This document shows positions 33,344-41,646 of a stretch of 64,000 nt of DNA, piece by piece (position 1 is the first letter of the stretch; each line of letters opens with the position of its first letter). The stretch lies in the IMG/VR virus record IMGVR_UViG_3300028920_000034, positions 62,001 through 126,000 of that record. One strand, given 5' to 3'. The DNA is from a virus. The notes under the pieces were generated by a model. It did no database searches, had not been told where the DNA came from, and was given only the letters and a program-made list of their open reading frames with translations. The translations under genes and the position numbers were made by a program.

Positions 33344-34387
33344 CTAGTAGGGCCCCTTGTCGTCGTCGCGTCCTTCGGACAGGCCGCAGAGCTTCCGGAG
33401 CTCTTTCTGGCCCACGCCGAACAGATCGTAGCCGTCCTCGGTGAGGGGCACCTGGCCGCCGCCACCCTCCGGCATGTGCATGGCGCCCGTGAACCCCTCG
33501 GTGAAGTCCTGCGGGTCCTCGTCCCCCTCGGTGAGGTGGGACAGGCCGCCGCCGAACTCGGACGAGATCTGATCGAACTCGTCCGACAAGGGATTGGCCG
33601 CCTCGAAGGATTCGATCAGCCGGTCCACGGCACGCTTGCCCTCCAGGCGCACGTTCTCCGCTTGCTCGCGGATGGCGCTGGCCTGGGGATGGGCGTTCAG
33701 GCGCTGCTCGAGGTACGCCTTGGTGCCCAGGGCCTTGCCGAGCTCCACGGACTTGCCCAGGGCCCGGCGGAGCTTCTCGTTCTCGGCCTTCATGGCCGCG
33801 AGCTCCGCGTTCTCCTCCTCCTGGCGCGTGGTCTCGGTGAGCACCGACTCCACCGTGCTGGCGAGGGCCTCCTTGAACTCTTCGATGGACCCGAAACGGG
33901 ACAGGTCCCCGAGCATCCCGAGGATGTGCTCCTTCGTGTCCACTTCCTCGAGCGTGCCCAGTGCGCGCTCGGCGTAGTAGCGACAGGAGAGCTCCTCGGT
34001 GATGCCCACCAGCTCCTCCACGGCCGCCTCGAGCTGGGAGATCTGCTCCTGAGCCTCCTCGAGCTTGGCCCGGGTGTCAGCCAGCTCCTCGTCCTTGTTC
34101 TCCAGGACGGCGTGCTGGTCCTCGGTGAGCATCAGGGGCCGGAGGAGCTTGATCACTCCCTCGAGGGCGAGCCGCGAGCCGCCCACGGACGGGTCGCTCA
34201 GGAGCTCGCTCCGCACCTGGTTCTCCACCTCCGCGCGCTGCTCCTGCACCATGGACAGGAGCTTCTCACGCATGTCCTCGGTGTCGGGCGCCGCCGGGGC
34301 CGGCTCCACGCCTGCCACGGCCTCTGCCTGGATCATCTGCACCAGCTCGGGGTGCGTTTCCTTCAGTTGCTCGAGGGTGAGGGGCAT
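33344..34387 (-). CDS. Nested scaffold protein from an internal start
   Basis: An in-frame ATG at 34387 is preceded by GGAGGAGAAC, a strong ribosome binding site within the protease-scaffold gene. The product would be 347 residues and match the scaffold part alone (PLTLEQLKETHPELVQM start). This mirrors the lambda C/Nu3 arrangement, in which protease and scaffold share a C-terminus and the scaffold is made in excess. The internal start is seen in sequence; its use is inferred. Confidence 0.62.
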   Translation of the reverse strand: MPLTLEQLKETHPELVQMIQAEAVAGVEPAPAAPDTEDMREKLLSMVQEQRAEVENQVRSELLSDPSVGGSRLALEGVIKLLRPLMLTEDQHAVLENKDEELADTRAKLEEAQEQISQLEAAVEELVGITEELSCRYYAERALGTLEEVDTKEHILGMLGDLSRFGSIEEFKEALASTVESVLTETTRQEEENAELAAMKAENEKLRRALGKSVELGKALGTKAYLEQRLNAHPQASAIREQAENVRLEGKRAVDRLIESFEAANPLSDEFDQISSEFGGGLSHLTEGDEDPQDFTEGFTGAMHMPEGGGGQVPLTEDGYDLFGVGQKELRKLCGLSEGRDDDKGPY

Positions 34388-34912
34388 GTTCTCCTCCGGA
34401 TCGTCGGCCTCGGTGGTGAACTTCGGCCAAGACGTAGCGTTCGCCGGGTCCGCCACGGCGTCAAAGGACAGGAGCCGATAGTCGTCTTGAACCTCGCTCA
34501 TGCCCTGTTGGTTCTTGCGGGTGGTCCCCACGCCACGGCTGGAGACGCCCACAACGCCTCCGCTTTCGATGATGGACTTCAGGATGCGCCCGTTGGGGGT
34601 GTCGAGCACTCGCATCTCCCCGATGACGTTGGTGCCATCGAAGGTCAGTTTGGTGATCAGGTGAGACGCTTCCTTGAGCGTGGTCTTGCCGTCCTGTGGG
34701 TGGTCCAGGAGTCCGAACAAGCTGCTCGTCTTGATCTTGTCCTGGAGCCGGGACAGCTCACGCTCCCAGAGCTTGCCGGAGTACACCCGGCCGTTGGCCG
34801 TTGGCACTCCTGCCCGGGCAAAGGGCCCGCGGGCTACCATGCCCCCGGAGCCCTCCCGGTCCTCCACCAGCTCGAATCGGAATAGCTGGCAGTCTGTGAG
34901 TACCTGGTCCAC
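33344..34912 (-). CDS. Prohead protease fused to scaffold (gp21-gp22 type)
   Basis: 522 residues. The protease domain (1-170) has GVPTANGRVYSGKLWEREL, GLLDHP with the likely catalytic His71, SHLITKL, VLDTPNGRILKSII and GVSSRG (Ser near 125), and SFDAVADPA, all S80/gp21 features. The rest (176-522) begins MPLTLEQLKETHPEL and continues as long charged coiled coils, as in gp22 scaffolds. Several L-x-E sites in the scaffold part fit self-digestion after assembly. In T4 the two functions are separate genes. Confidence 0.88.
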   Translation of the reverse strand: MDQVLTDCQLFRFELVEDREGSGGMVARGPFARAGVPTANGRVYSGKLWERELSRLQDKIKTSSLFGLLDHPQDGKTTLKEASHLITKLTFDGTNVIGEMRVLDTPNGRILKSIIESGGVVGVSSRGVGTTRKNQQGMSEVQDDYRLLSFDAVADPANATSWPKFTTEADDPEENMPLTLEQLKETHPELVQMIQAEAVAGVEPAPAAPDTEDMREKLLSMVQEQRAEVENQVRSELLSDPSVGGSRLALEGVIKLLRPLMLTEDQHAVLENKDEELADTRAKLEEAQEQISQLEAAVEELVGITEELSCRYYAERALGTLEEVDTKEHILGMLGDLSRFGSIEEFKEALASTVESVLTETTRQEEENAELAAMKAENEKLRRALGKSVELGKALGTKAYLEQRLNAHPQASAIREQAENVRLEGKRAVDRLIESFEAANPLSDEFDQISSEFGGGLSHLTEGDEDPQDFTEGFTGAMHMPEGGGGQVPLTEDGYDLFGVGQKELRKLCGLSEGRDDDKGPY

Positions 34913-34921
34913 GGTGGCCTC

Positions 34922-35995
34922 CTAGCGGTGACGGATACCGAACATGAGGGCGACTTCGCCGCGGATCCCCTCGAAGGGGTCTTCCTCGTCCTCGTCCTCA
35001 TCCTCGAAGAACAGGTCCTCGTCCTCGTCCAGCTCCGCGCCGAACAGACCCTCGCTCTCCACCACCTCCTGCTCGAAGGGCATCCGCCCCTCGTCCAGCG
35101 CCACCAGGATGTTGGTGTCGTCGGCGTAGTTGGCCATGGCGAGGGCTTCCGCGTGAAGCTCCGCGAGGTGCTCGTCCAGGAGCCGCTGGTCCTCCACGCT
35201 GATGGTGCCGTCGCGCTCCTCGAGGGCGCCCAGGAACTCCCGGGCCTCCGCGGCGATGAGCTCGCAGTAGTCGGCCGCCTCGTCCAGCGGGAAGTGAATG
35301 TCCACGTAGCTCTCGTCCAGCTCGCGGAGACCGCCGGCCGTGGCCGTGGCCGCCTTGGCGATGTTGGCGTAGCCGGCCGCGTACTGGGAACTGTCCTCGG
35401 TGTGCTCGAGGGCGTTGATGATGGACCCGAGCTCGGACAGGTCCTGGCCGCCTGGGTACTCGGTGCTCGAGCCGAGCATGGACGCGAAGCTGCGCCGGGC
35501 ACCCTTCACGGCCTTTTTGCCCATGGACTTGGCCTTGGCGTAGAGCTTCTTGAGCTTCTTGAAGCGGGAGCTCTTGCGATACCGCTTGGCCTGGGACTTG
35601 CCGCGCCCCTTGCGATACCGCTTGGCGTCCTTGGCCTTGGCGAGACGCTCGGCGCGAGACGGCTTCTTCTTGCCTTTCTTGAGGAGGTTCTTGAAGAACT
35701 TGACGATCTTGAACTCGTCCAGCGTCTCCACGTCCTCGGGGAGCTCGTCCAGCTCGTCCTCGGTGACGGTCAGCATGGCCAGCTCCACGTCCTCCGCCGG
35801 CACGCCGGCCTTGAGGGCTTTCTTCTGAAGCGCCGCCATCTTCGTCTTGGCCACGTTCATCTTCTTCTGCATGGCCGCCTGCTTCTTGTCGGGCGCGGGC
35901 GGGGCGTCCATCTCGTCCAGGTGGTCCGTCTCGTCCACCGGAAGACCCAGGTACTGGAAATCCTCGGCCAGGGTGTGGATCGGTCGGTTTTGCAT
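34922..35995 (-). CDS. Prohead core / scaffold-like protein, basic centre and acidic end
   Basis: 357 residues. An N-terminal helical part is followed by a very basic stretch (about 105-172, RYRKGRGKSQAKRYRKSS) and an acidic C-terminus with runs of D and E (about 320-345). L-D-E sites occur repeatedly, one followed by A. Such charge separation and many L-x-E sites suit a prohead core protein that is degraded to peptides. It sits between the unknown gene after the portal and the protease. Confidence 0.55.
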   Translation of the reverse strand: MQNRPIHTLAEDFQYLGLPVDETDHLDEMDAPPAPDKKQAAMQKKMNVAKTKMAALQKKALKAGVPAEDVELAMLTVTEDELDELPEDVETLDEFKIVKFFKNLLKKGKKKPSRAERLAKAKDAKRYRKGRGKSQAKRYRKSSRFKKLKKLYAKAKSMGKKAVKGARRSFASMLGSSTEYPGGQDLSELGSIINALEHTEDSSQYAAGYANIAKAATATAGGLRELDESYVDIHFPLDEAADYCELIAAEAREFLGALEERDGTISVEDQRLLDEHLAELHAEALAMANYADDTNILVALDEGRMPFEQEVVESEGLFGAELDEDEDLFFEDEDEDEEDPFEGIRGEVALMFGIRHR

Positions 35996-36040
35996 CGTGC
36001 TCCTCCGTGATATTCGTTGAGCCCCAGCCGGGGCGTCGTT

Positions 36041-36973
36041 TCAGCTCACAAATTCCGTGGCCACCCGACGCACTAGCCGGGCCGTCACTTCCACCTGGGG
36101 ATACTGCCGCGCCACCTGGTCAAACAGCCAGCCGCGCGCCGCCACAGTGTCCGGATCGTTGTCCTTGGCCGCCTCGCTCATCAGGTGGCAGAGAGCCTTG
36201 AGCTCCACCAGGTAATCGGAAGCGATGGTCTCGAAATGCTCGGCCGGCCGGGCGATGCCCGAAGCCTTGAAGGCACCAGTCGATTGGTACTCGCCCCACG
36301 CCTCGGTGGTCTGCTCCCAGAGCTTCTCCAGGCGCTCGGCCATCACGCCCACGTCCGCCTCCACGGCGGAAGCGTACTCGCTGGCGTCCTCGAGGAGACC
36401 GTCACGGTACAGGGGCTGGTAGCGAGGTTGAGGGGTGTAGGAAAAAGCGGAGCCGGTGGTGCCCCACACCAGGCGCTGAATGCGCTCATGGTCCTCCGCG
36501 TAGAACGCGCGCCATGGGCGCTCCTGATCGAACATCCCGGAGAGGTGCTCGCGGAGCTCGCGGAGCTGGTCCACCGGGGCCAGCATGGGAGCCGCTTCGA
36601 TCAAGGTACGGATCTGATCACGGGCCGATGAGAAGTCCCCAGCCACCAGGGCCTCCACCGCCTCCGATGCAGTGCGCTCCACGAAGCGCCTGCCATCCTG
36701 GCGCCCGCGAATCACCGGGAGCTCCACTGGCTCCACCTTCGTGATGGAAAACCCGTCACCGGCCGGCTGGTAGCTGGCGCGGTAGACGTTGCCGTCCCCG
36801 TTGGCCACCACCACATGCTCATTGAACGTCGCAATCACGTTCAGGTCCTGCCCGGTCTCGGATTCGAATCTTGCGTGGCTGTCCTCTACCGCCTGGATCA
36901 CTCGACCCACATAATCCTCGATGGATCCGCGGGTCACTTCTGCGAGCACATTGGCCGGAATCAGTCCGCTCAT
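36041..36973 (-). CDS. Unknown head-region protein after the portal
   Basis: 310 residues. The N-terminus is alpha/beta (RFESETGQDLNVIATFNEHVV). Residues 100-310 are mainly helical, with LRELREHLSGMFDQERPWRAF and AERLEKLWEQTTEAWGEYQ. It has its own sigma-70-like promoter 122 bases upstream. I recognise no family. A core or vertex role is possible from position. Confidence 0.5.
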   Translation of the reverse strand: MSGLIPANVLAEVTRGSIEDYVGRVIQAVEDSHARFESETGQDLNVIATFNEHVVVANGDGNVYRASYQPAGDGFSITKVEPVELPVIRGRQDGRRFVERTASEAVEALVAGDFSSARDQIRTLIEAAPMLAPVDQLRELREHLSGMFDQERPWRAFYAEDHERIQRLVWGTTGSAFSYTPQPRYQPLYRDGLLEDASEYASAVEADVGVMAERLEKLWEQTTEAWGEYQSTGAFKASGIARPAEHFETIASDYLVELKALCHLMSEAAKDNDPDTVAARGWLFDQVARQYPQVEVTARLVRRVATEFVS

Positions 36974-37046
36974 CGTGGCCGTCCACTCCCAGTAACGGTG
37001 GGCTCAAGGCAGAGAGATCCGGTGAAATACCAGGAGAGTCTCACTT

Positions 37047-37064
37047 CTGTGGAGAGATCACCTT
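37047..37064. other. No distinct element beyond promoter leader in this part of the intergenic gap
   Basis: The 210-base gap between the portal stop and the next gene (36974-37183) holds a promoter (37095-37124), an 18-bp palindrome (37147-37164) and the GATTCGAATC motif at the portal stop. In the leader portion around this position I see only unremarkable sequence. Confidence 0.3.
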
Positions 37065-37094
37065 TTCGCATCGGATCGCCTCTGAATCCTTGTC

Positions 37095-37124
37095 ATTATC
37101 AATACACGGTTCTACACGGGTCAA
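37095..37124 (-). promoter_or_regulatory. Sigma-70-like promoter after the portal gene
   Basis: On the minus strand TTGACC (37124-37119), 18 bases, then GATAAT (37100-37095), with an AT-rich context unlike the coding sequence. It would drive the gene at 36973 and the prohead core and capsid genes downstream. Confidence 0.55.
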
Positions 37125-37146
37125 GGGAAAAAAACAAGGAGGGTCA

Positions 37147-37164
37147 AACACTTATATAAGTGTT
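37147..37164. promoter_or_regulatory. 18-bp palindrome AACACTTATATAAGTGTT, operator candidate
   Basis: A perfect AT-rich palindrome 23 bases upstream of the -35 box of the promoter at 37095-37124. It is not followed by a U-run in either direction that would make it a normal terminator, and it is among the most AT-rich stretches here. A regulator-binding site is the simplest reading. Confidence 0.5.
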
Positions 37165-37183
37165 GTGTAGGTTCGGATTCGAA

Positions 37184-38896
37184 TCAGCGAGGCATCGGGG
37201 ACGTGCGGAGCGCCCCGCGGACTTCGCTCATGAACGCCTGAAGCTGTCCCATCTGCATCCCCAGGCGCCGGTTCTCGGTGAGCACCTGATCCAGTTGGCC
37301 CCCAAGCCGTCGCTCGGCCTCACGGCTTCCTGCAAACAGATCTCGCTCCACACCGTACAGCTCTCGGGGGCGCGGGGGCGCGGAACGGTTGTCCGTGAGC
37401 ATTCTGTTCGGGCTCCTGGCGGGGAGTCCCCTTGATTCGAATTGCCCTTGCTGGATCTTCATTTCCTCGGTGAGCTCCTCGCGGCGCTGCACCATCACTT
37501 TTTCGATCTCAGCGTCGGAAAAGTTGAACACGTTGGCGAGGAGCCAGTGCTTCGAAACGAGCTCACCCATCTGGGCAGCGAACGTGGCTCGGGTGTTCTG
37601 GATCTCGAGGCGCGCGAGCTCGAAGATGGAGCTCGGCACCGTCATGGCCAGATCGAAGTCCACATAGGCCGGATCGATCCCCTGGCTGGCGAGGTGTACC
37701 TTGGCCACCTTCCGCATCCCCGCCTTGTACTCGCGCTGGACCCGGAGCACCGTCCGGGCGAACCGCACGTCCTCCTGGGAGAGCGTGGCACGGCTCGGGA
37801 GGTTCTCATCGTAGCCCAGGTACGCCTTCGGAATCATCAGGCTGGCGTGGAGCTTGTCACGGAAATAGGCCACGTCTTCCACACCCGTCCAGGTGGGCGT
37901 GTTGAGCACGTCCGCGCGGACCACCTCACGGCTGTCGCGCACCGGGAGGAAGAAATCCTCATCAGTGGACAGGGGGTTGAATCGCAAGTCGAGCTGGCCG
38001 GTCCGTGGGTTCACGAACTTCTTTTTCTTGAGCTTCCGGCGCATCTCGTCCAGGTACTTCTCTGCGTTCTCGGTGGACAGCTTGCCCACGTCCACGTAGA
38101 ACGCGAAGCGACTGGGAGCTCGGGCCAGCCGGCTGATCAGCGCCGCGTCCTCGAGGAGGATGAGACGCTTCCAAACCCACCTGCACGCCTCGAGGATCCC
38201 GATCCCGTACATCGCCCGGCGCCGGTTGCTCCGGAGCCGCATGTGGACCACGCGCCAGGGCTCGAAGAGGGCCACACCGCTGCGCGGCTCGCTCCCCACG
38301 CCCTGGTGGAACTGCATCCCCTCGAGCTGGTTGGGGTTCACCGTGAAGTTGCCCCTGAAGCTCTGCACGAAGCCCTTGAGCTCGCCCTGTTTCCCCTCGA
38401 GGCGTCGGCACGTGGGAGCTGGCAAGAAGTTGAGCCCCTGGACCCCGCGGGAGTTGACCAGGATCTCCTCGAAGTCGTTTCCGTACTTCACCAGCATCCG
38501 GATCGATTCCCACGCTTCATCGTCCACGTGGAGCCGTTTGTGGAGCATGGTGTCGAGCATCCCGCGGATCTGCTCGTCCCGACACACGGACCACATCACA
38601 TGGTTGGTGCTCGGATCTGGAACCGTCGCATCGTCCGCGTAGATGTTCAATGCCGCGTTGCAGTCCGCATACTCATCCATGCGCTCGTAGTCGATCATCC
38701 GCGCCATCAGAGCGTTGGACACCATCAGGGCGTCCTGGACCACGTTCTGCCCGATGTGCTGGACTTGCAGGTTCCCGAATGGATCCATCGGGAAGTCCCC
38801 GACGTTTACCCCTCCGGCTGCCTCAAGCCGCTCCTCGGTGTCGCGGCTGAAAATCCCCCGAACGTAGTTGACGATCCGATTACCCAGGTTCGCCAT
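37184..38896 (-). CDS. Portal protein, gp20-like
   Basis: 570 residues, the usual length for T4-type portals (T4 gp20 is 524). Typical features are ADCNAALNIYADDATVPD near residue 80, a central block with RRAMYGIGILEACRWVWKRLILLEDAALI, TGVEDVAYFRDKLHASLMIPKAYLGYDE near 340-370 and SQEDVRFARTVLRVQ after it. It forms the dodecameric DNA entry ring at one capsid vertex. GAGGATGAGG precedes the ATG. The GATTCGAATC motif overlaps its stop codon. Confidence 0.9.
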   Translation of the reverse strand: MANLGNRIVNYVRGIFSRDTEERLEAAGGVNVGDFPMDPFGNLQVQHIGQNVVQDALMVSNALMARMIDYERMDEYADCNAALNIYADDATVPDPSTNHVMWSVCRDEQIRGMLDTMLHKRLHVDDEAWESIRMLVKYGNDFEEILVNSRGVQGLNFLPAPTCRRLEGKQGELKGFVQSFRGNFTVNPNQLEGMQFHQGVGSEPRSGVALFEPWRVVHMRLRSNRRRAMYGIGILEACRWVWKRLILLEDAALISRLARAPSRFAFYVDVGKLSTENAEKYLDEMRRKLKKKKFVNPRTGQLDLRFNPLSTDEDFFLPVRDSREVVRADVLNTPTWTGVEDVAYFRDKLHASLMIPKAYLGYDENLPSRATLSQEDVRFARTVLRVQREYKAGMRKVAKVHLASQGIDPAYVDFDLAMTVPSSIFELARLEIQNTRATFAAQMGELVSKHWLLANVFNFSDAEIEKVMVQRREELTEEMKIQQGQFESRGLPARSPNRMLTDNRSAPPRPRELYGVERDLFAGSREAERRLGGQLDQVLTENRRLGMQMGQLQAFMSEVRGALRTSPMPR

Positions 38897-38904
38897 CTGT
38901 TACC

Positions 38905-39033
38905 TCATCCTCGCGGCCCCTGGCCTGCATTGAATCCCACCAGAAGCCCGAGCATGAAACCGATCACGAAGCCAAGACTGGCCCCGGACACGAAGTTAGG
39001 CGCTACGGGCATCATGGGTACTGCTTCATCCAT
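38905..39033 (-). CDS. Small membrane protein
   Basis: 42 residues: MDEAVPMMPVAPNFVSG then a single glycine-rich membrane helix (about 16-36, LGFVIGFMLGLLVGFNAG). It lies 8 bases before the portal ATG and overlaps the preceding small gene by 22 bases. It could be a lysis or membrane-tethering protein. It is too short for family recognition. Confidence 0.5.
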   Translation of the reverse strand: MDEAVPMMPVAPNFVSGASLGFVIGFMLGLLVGFNAGQGPRG

Positions 39034-39164
39034 TGCCACTCATCGCTGGCTTGGGATCTAGTCTGAACGCGCCGACACCTCCGGCAATATCGGAACTTCT
39101 GCCCCCGGGCCGTGTACCACGAATGGCCGAAGATCCGGCACAGTATTCCACTGATGCGAGCCAT
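39012..39164 (-). CDS. Small CxxC protein
   Basis: 50 residues. A first cysteine in ILCRIFGHSWYT, with a nearby histidine, and a pair in YCRRCRRVQ match a very common class of small phage proteins with a C-x-x-x-x-G-H and C-x-x-C zinc site. It overlaps the following membrane protein gene. No strong ribosome binding site is seen, so the start is tentative. Confidence 0.45.
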   Translation of the reverse strand: MARISGILCRIFGHSWYTARGQKFRYCRRCRRVQTRSQASDEWQWMKQYP

Positions 39165-39213
39165 GCTGGTGTCGCTTTCACCCCAAGATACTAGCCGGGA
39201 TCGCGTGAGAAAT

Positions 39214-39450
39214 CTATCGCTTGCGGATCCGATACCGACGCGGCTGCTCCGAACGGGGTTCGATGGAGCCGGTACGCTTGCACGTCAGGCACCGCCAGTA
39301 GCGCCCCTGTCCGTCCTCACCGGAGCGAAGCCTACCGCTCCCACAGGTGGGGCAATTCCGAGGCGCTTGGGGCCACACCAGCTCCTCTGGCTCCTCCTCC
39401 TGGCCCGCCAGGGGAAACACCAGATCGAAGGGATCCCGCGCCGCGGTCAC
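39214..39450 (-). CDS. Zinc-ribbon protein
   Basis: 78 residues from a GTG that overlaps the lipoprotein stop codon (GTGA). The C-terminal half has NCPTCGSGRLRSG then WRCLTCKRTGS, a classical C-x2-C...C-x2-C zinc ribbon. The end is Arg-rich. It is probably a nucleic-acid or protein-binding accessory factor of unknown role. Confidence 0.55.
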   Translation of the reverse strand: MTAARDPFDLVFPLAGQEEEPEELVWPQAPRNCPTCGSGRLRSGEDGQGRYWRCLTCKRTGSIEPRSEQPRRYRIRKR

Positions 39451-40061
39451 GGGCGCGCGGGAGCTGGACGTGAATCGGTTGCCGGAGGGGCCGCGGGTGG
39501 CCGTGGCGCCGGGGCCGGGGGAGCTGCCGCCGGGGCCGGGGGCGCCTGGCAGCCAAACGCCTTCATCATGTCCAGGAACATCTGGACGGTCTTTTTCGCT
39601 TTCTCTGGTAGGAACTCGAGGGCCTGGGCCACGAAACACGCGCTGGCCTTCACCACAGGTAGCACGTCCAAGGGGAGACCTGACTTCTGGGCCTCCGCCA
39701 AGGTGATACTTGCCTCCGCAGTTGTGAACCCGGCGTTGGCCGTCTTCTCGGCTTGGGGCCACGTGACCGTCATGAAGTGCTTGAACTTGGCGTAGCAGCT
39801 CACCCAGGTCGGATCCGCGCTGTGGTCCTGCCCCATGCAGGCTCGGTACTTCACCGTCCCCGGCTTGTCCACCTTTTCGCAGATCGGGATCTTGCACGCA
39901 TCCTGCTTTGCCTTGTCCGCCGTAGTCAGGCCGATGTTCGCCATGCTCAGGGCCGCCCGGCCCGACTGGACAGCCACCTTGGCCGCGAAGAACTTGTCCG
40001 CGCATCCGGTCACCAGCATCACCGCCAGCACCGCCGGGAGCACTCGCATCATCCGTTTCAT
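39447..40061 (-). CDS. Predicted lipoprotein
   Basis: 204 residues. The signal peptide RMMRVLPAVLAVMLVTGCAD ends in a lipobox V-T-G-C. The mature part has several cysteines (ACKIPICEKVD, ACMGQ, SCYAKF) and helical segments, then an Ala/Pro-rich tail of about 40 residues. AGGAGGAG precedes the ATG. Phage lipoproteins act as outer spanins or as exclusion factors, but this one is larger than typical spanins. Confidence 0.65.
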   Translation of the reverse strand: MKRMMRVLPAVLAVMLVTGCADKFFAAKVAVQSGRAALSMANIGLTTADKAKQDACKIPICEKVDKPGTVKYRACMGQDHSADPTWVSCYAKFKHFMTVTWPQAEKTANAGFTTAEASITLAEAQKSGLPLDVLPVVKASACFVAQALEFLPEKAKKTVQMFLDMMKAFGCQAPPAPAAAPPAPAPRPPAAPPATDSRPAPARP

Positions 40062-40092
40062 CTTGGACTCCTCCTGGCCCCCTCGGGGCCGT

Positions 40093-40368
40093 TCATGGTT
40101 CGCCGGGCATCGCCCGGATGATCTTCCAGTCCCGCGCCGTTTCGCGCCTGGTAGCCGGCCGGCTTCGCACCTGGCGCCTCGAGCACCACACCCGGAACTC
40201 CTCCGCAGTACACGCGCCCACACGCGGGCCCCCGTGACCATTGCGTTCGATGTACTTGAGCTCATCGCCTTGCTTCGCGTACACGCGCCTGGAGTGAGTT
40301 GGGCTCTCGAATACCAACCTGGCCAACGAATTCAGATCTGCCTCGCCAATGCGAAACGAGCTCGCCAT
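40093..40368 (-). CDS. Unknown small basic protein
   Basis: 91 residues. ATG at 40368 is chosen because CAGGAGGGAG precedes it. Visible segments are LNSLARLVFESPTHSRRVYAKQGDELKYIE and an Arg-rich C-terminus with two cysteines (GACTAEEFRVWCSRRQ). No family is recognised. Confidence 0.48.
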   Translation of the reverse strand: MASSFRIGEADLNSLARLVFESPTHSRRVYAKQGDELKYIERNGHGGPRVGACTAEEFRVWCSRRQVRSRPATRRETARDWKIIRAMPGEP

Positions 40369-40406
40369 CGGCTCCCTCCTGGTGGCCCAGCCCCGGGCCT
40401 CACTCA

Positions 40407-40682
40407 CTACGCCGGAGGCGTTCCTCCACACGTGCTCACCCCCACGTCTGCATACTCCCACAGCTTGTCCACTGGCACGAAGAACGGCTTGTCCAGGATC
40501 TCGAGCTCAAGTGTCTCCGCCTGGTCATCCCAGGCGTACCCGAGCTTGAACCGAAGGGTCCCGAAGAACTCGACCGCCCCGTCTGGTGTGCTCGGCATTT
40601 CGATGGCCGCCGCCCCGAGGCCAGCCCGGATGGCATCCATCACCTCGGAGGTGACTGCCGTATAAGTCCTGGTGTCCGCCAT
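40407..40682 (-). CDS. Unknown small protein
   Basis: 91 residues. A short helix (AVTSEVMDAIRAGLGAAA) is followed by a beta sheet section (VEFFGTLRFKLGYAW, LELEILDKPFFV). The ribosome binding site GGAGGAG can pair with an upstream CCTCC in a 5-bp stem, which may reduce translation. No family is recognised. Confidence 0.48.
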   Translation of the reverse strand: MADTRTYTAVTSEVMDAIRAGLGAAAIEMPSTPDGAVEFFGTLRFKLGYAWDDQAETLELEILDKPFFVPVDKLWEYADVGVSTCGGTPPA

Positions 40683-40765
40683 GCTGTTCTCCTCCTACAG
40701 CGAGGAGGGCAGCTTACCACGGACAGATCGAACGATGAAAGGGCGGGAAAAATGAAACAGTGCTG

Positions 40766-41200
40766 CTACGGTCCGCTCACCCGGACAATCACCGCTCTCT
40801 CGCCAGTATTGGCTCCACCCATGACTCGAATCCCGGACGGGAACGTGTAGTATCGCCCAGCGGCGGGACCATTCGCTCCACCGTCGCCGCCCATCTTCTT
40901 GAGCATCTTGTCCAAGGGCTCCCATACCATGTTGGCCATCGCCACCAGGTTGTCAGGGGCGTTGGGGATGCTTTTGTAGCCGATGTTGAACACCCGGCTG
41001 TCCCCCCGCTTGAGAGCTCGAAGGCGCTTGATCCCCTGCTTCTTGAGCTGGGCTTTGATCTTGTCTGCCATGCTGATGATCTCAGCCACTTGCTCCTCGC
41101 TCGCAGCTTCACCCATGGCGCCAGTGGCACCAATGGCAGGAAAGTCCACCAGGCCCTGGTGCCCTCGCTCCTCCCGGAGCAATGCGTCTAGCCGATCCAT
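40766..41200 (-). CDS. Unknown protein with possible N-terminal targeting helix
   Basis: 144 residues. The N-terminus DRLDALLREERGHQGL is similar to the leucine/arginine helix of the 42-58 kb proteins, and M-G-E|A follows at 29-32. The body has EEQVAEIISMADKIKAQLKKQG and a beta end (YYTFPSGIRVMGG). AAGGAGG precedes the ATG. It may belong to the processed internal head protein set, with lower confidence. Confidence 0.5.
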   Translation of the reverse strand: MDRLDALLREERGHQGLVDFPAIGATGAMGEAASEEQVAEIISMADKIKAQLKKQGIKRLRALKRGDSRVFNIGYKSIPNAPDNLVAMANMVWEPLDKMLKKMGGDGGANGPAAGRYYTFPSGIRVMGGANTGERAVIVRVSGP

Positions 41201-41265
41201 CGTTGCCTCCTTGTTCGCCGGCACGATGGCCGGGGCTTGCTTGAATTCGCGCCCCTATCCTAGCA

Positions 41266-41529
41266 CTACCGGGCGCTCGCATTCCAGTGCTCACCGAGCT
41301 GCTGTAGCCGGAGCTCCAGGAGCTCGCTCTGGCGGAGTCGCTGGCACGCCACCCACACGTGCGCCCAGAACCCCACCGACAACACCATCCCGCACGCGCA
41401 CACGGCCGCAGCGATGTTGTCCATGATGGTGCGGTCCATGATCCCGAACAGCACCGTCCCCAACAGGAACAGCGCGCCGAACACCAGGAACACCCACCCG
41501 ATCATCTTCGGTTTCCGATCTTGTTTCAT
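41266..41529 (-). CDS. Small protein with two membrane helices, first gene after repeat D
   Basis: 87 residues. Two hydrophobic helices (about 9-30, IGWVFLVFGALFLLGTVLFG, and 38-60, AAVCACGMVLSVGFWAHVWV) and a charged C-terminus. ATG at 41529 has GGAGATTGGAG upstream; an earlier in-frame start lacks a site. It is the first gene of the repeat D transcript. Holin is possible from topology, not shown. Confidence 0.55.
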   Translation of the reverse strand: MKQDRKPKMIGWVFLVFGALFLLGTVLFGIMDRTIMDNIAAAVCACGMVLSVGFWAHVWVACQRLRQSELLELRLQQLGEHWNASAR

Positions 41530-41568
41530 GGCTCCAATCTCCCCGGGCCACCACGGCCCGCAAATCAA

Positions 41569-41637
41569 ACCCTCAAGACTCTTCTCCTCTAACAGAGAGA
41601 GATAAGGTTAAGTAAGAAGAAGCAACAGCCGTGCCAA
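41569..41637 (-). promoter_or_regulatory. Intergenic repeat D: sigma-54-like promoter upstream of membrane protein and head genes
   Basis: On the minus strand TTGGCACG (41637-41630), four bases, then TTGC (41625-41622), all matching. The leader has TTACTTAACC in place of TTAATTAACC, and a hairpin CTCTCTGTTAGAGGAG with different bases but retained pairing. It points towards the gene at 41529 and further to portal and capsid genes. Confidence 0.62.
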
Positions 41638-41646
41638 GTTGAGGTG

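Noticed and set aside
41266-41529. Firm call as holin
   Set aside because: Two membrane helices and location are suggestive, but no endolysin lies nearby and holins have no reliable sequence signature.
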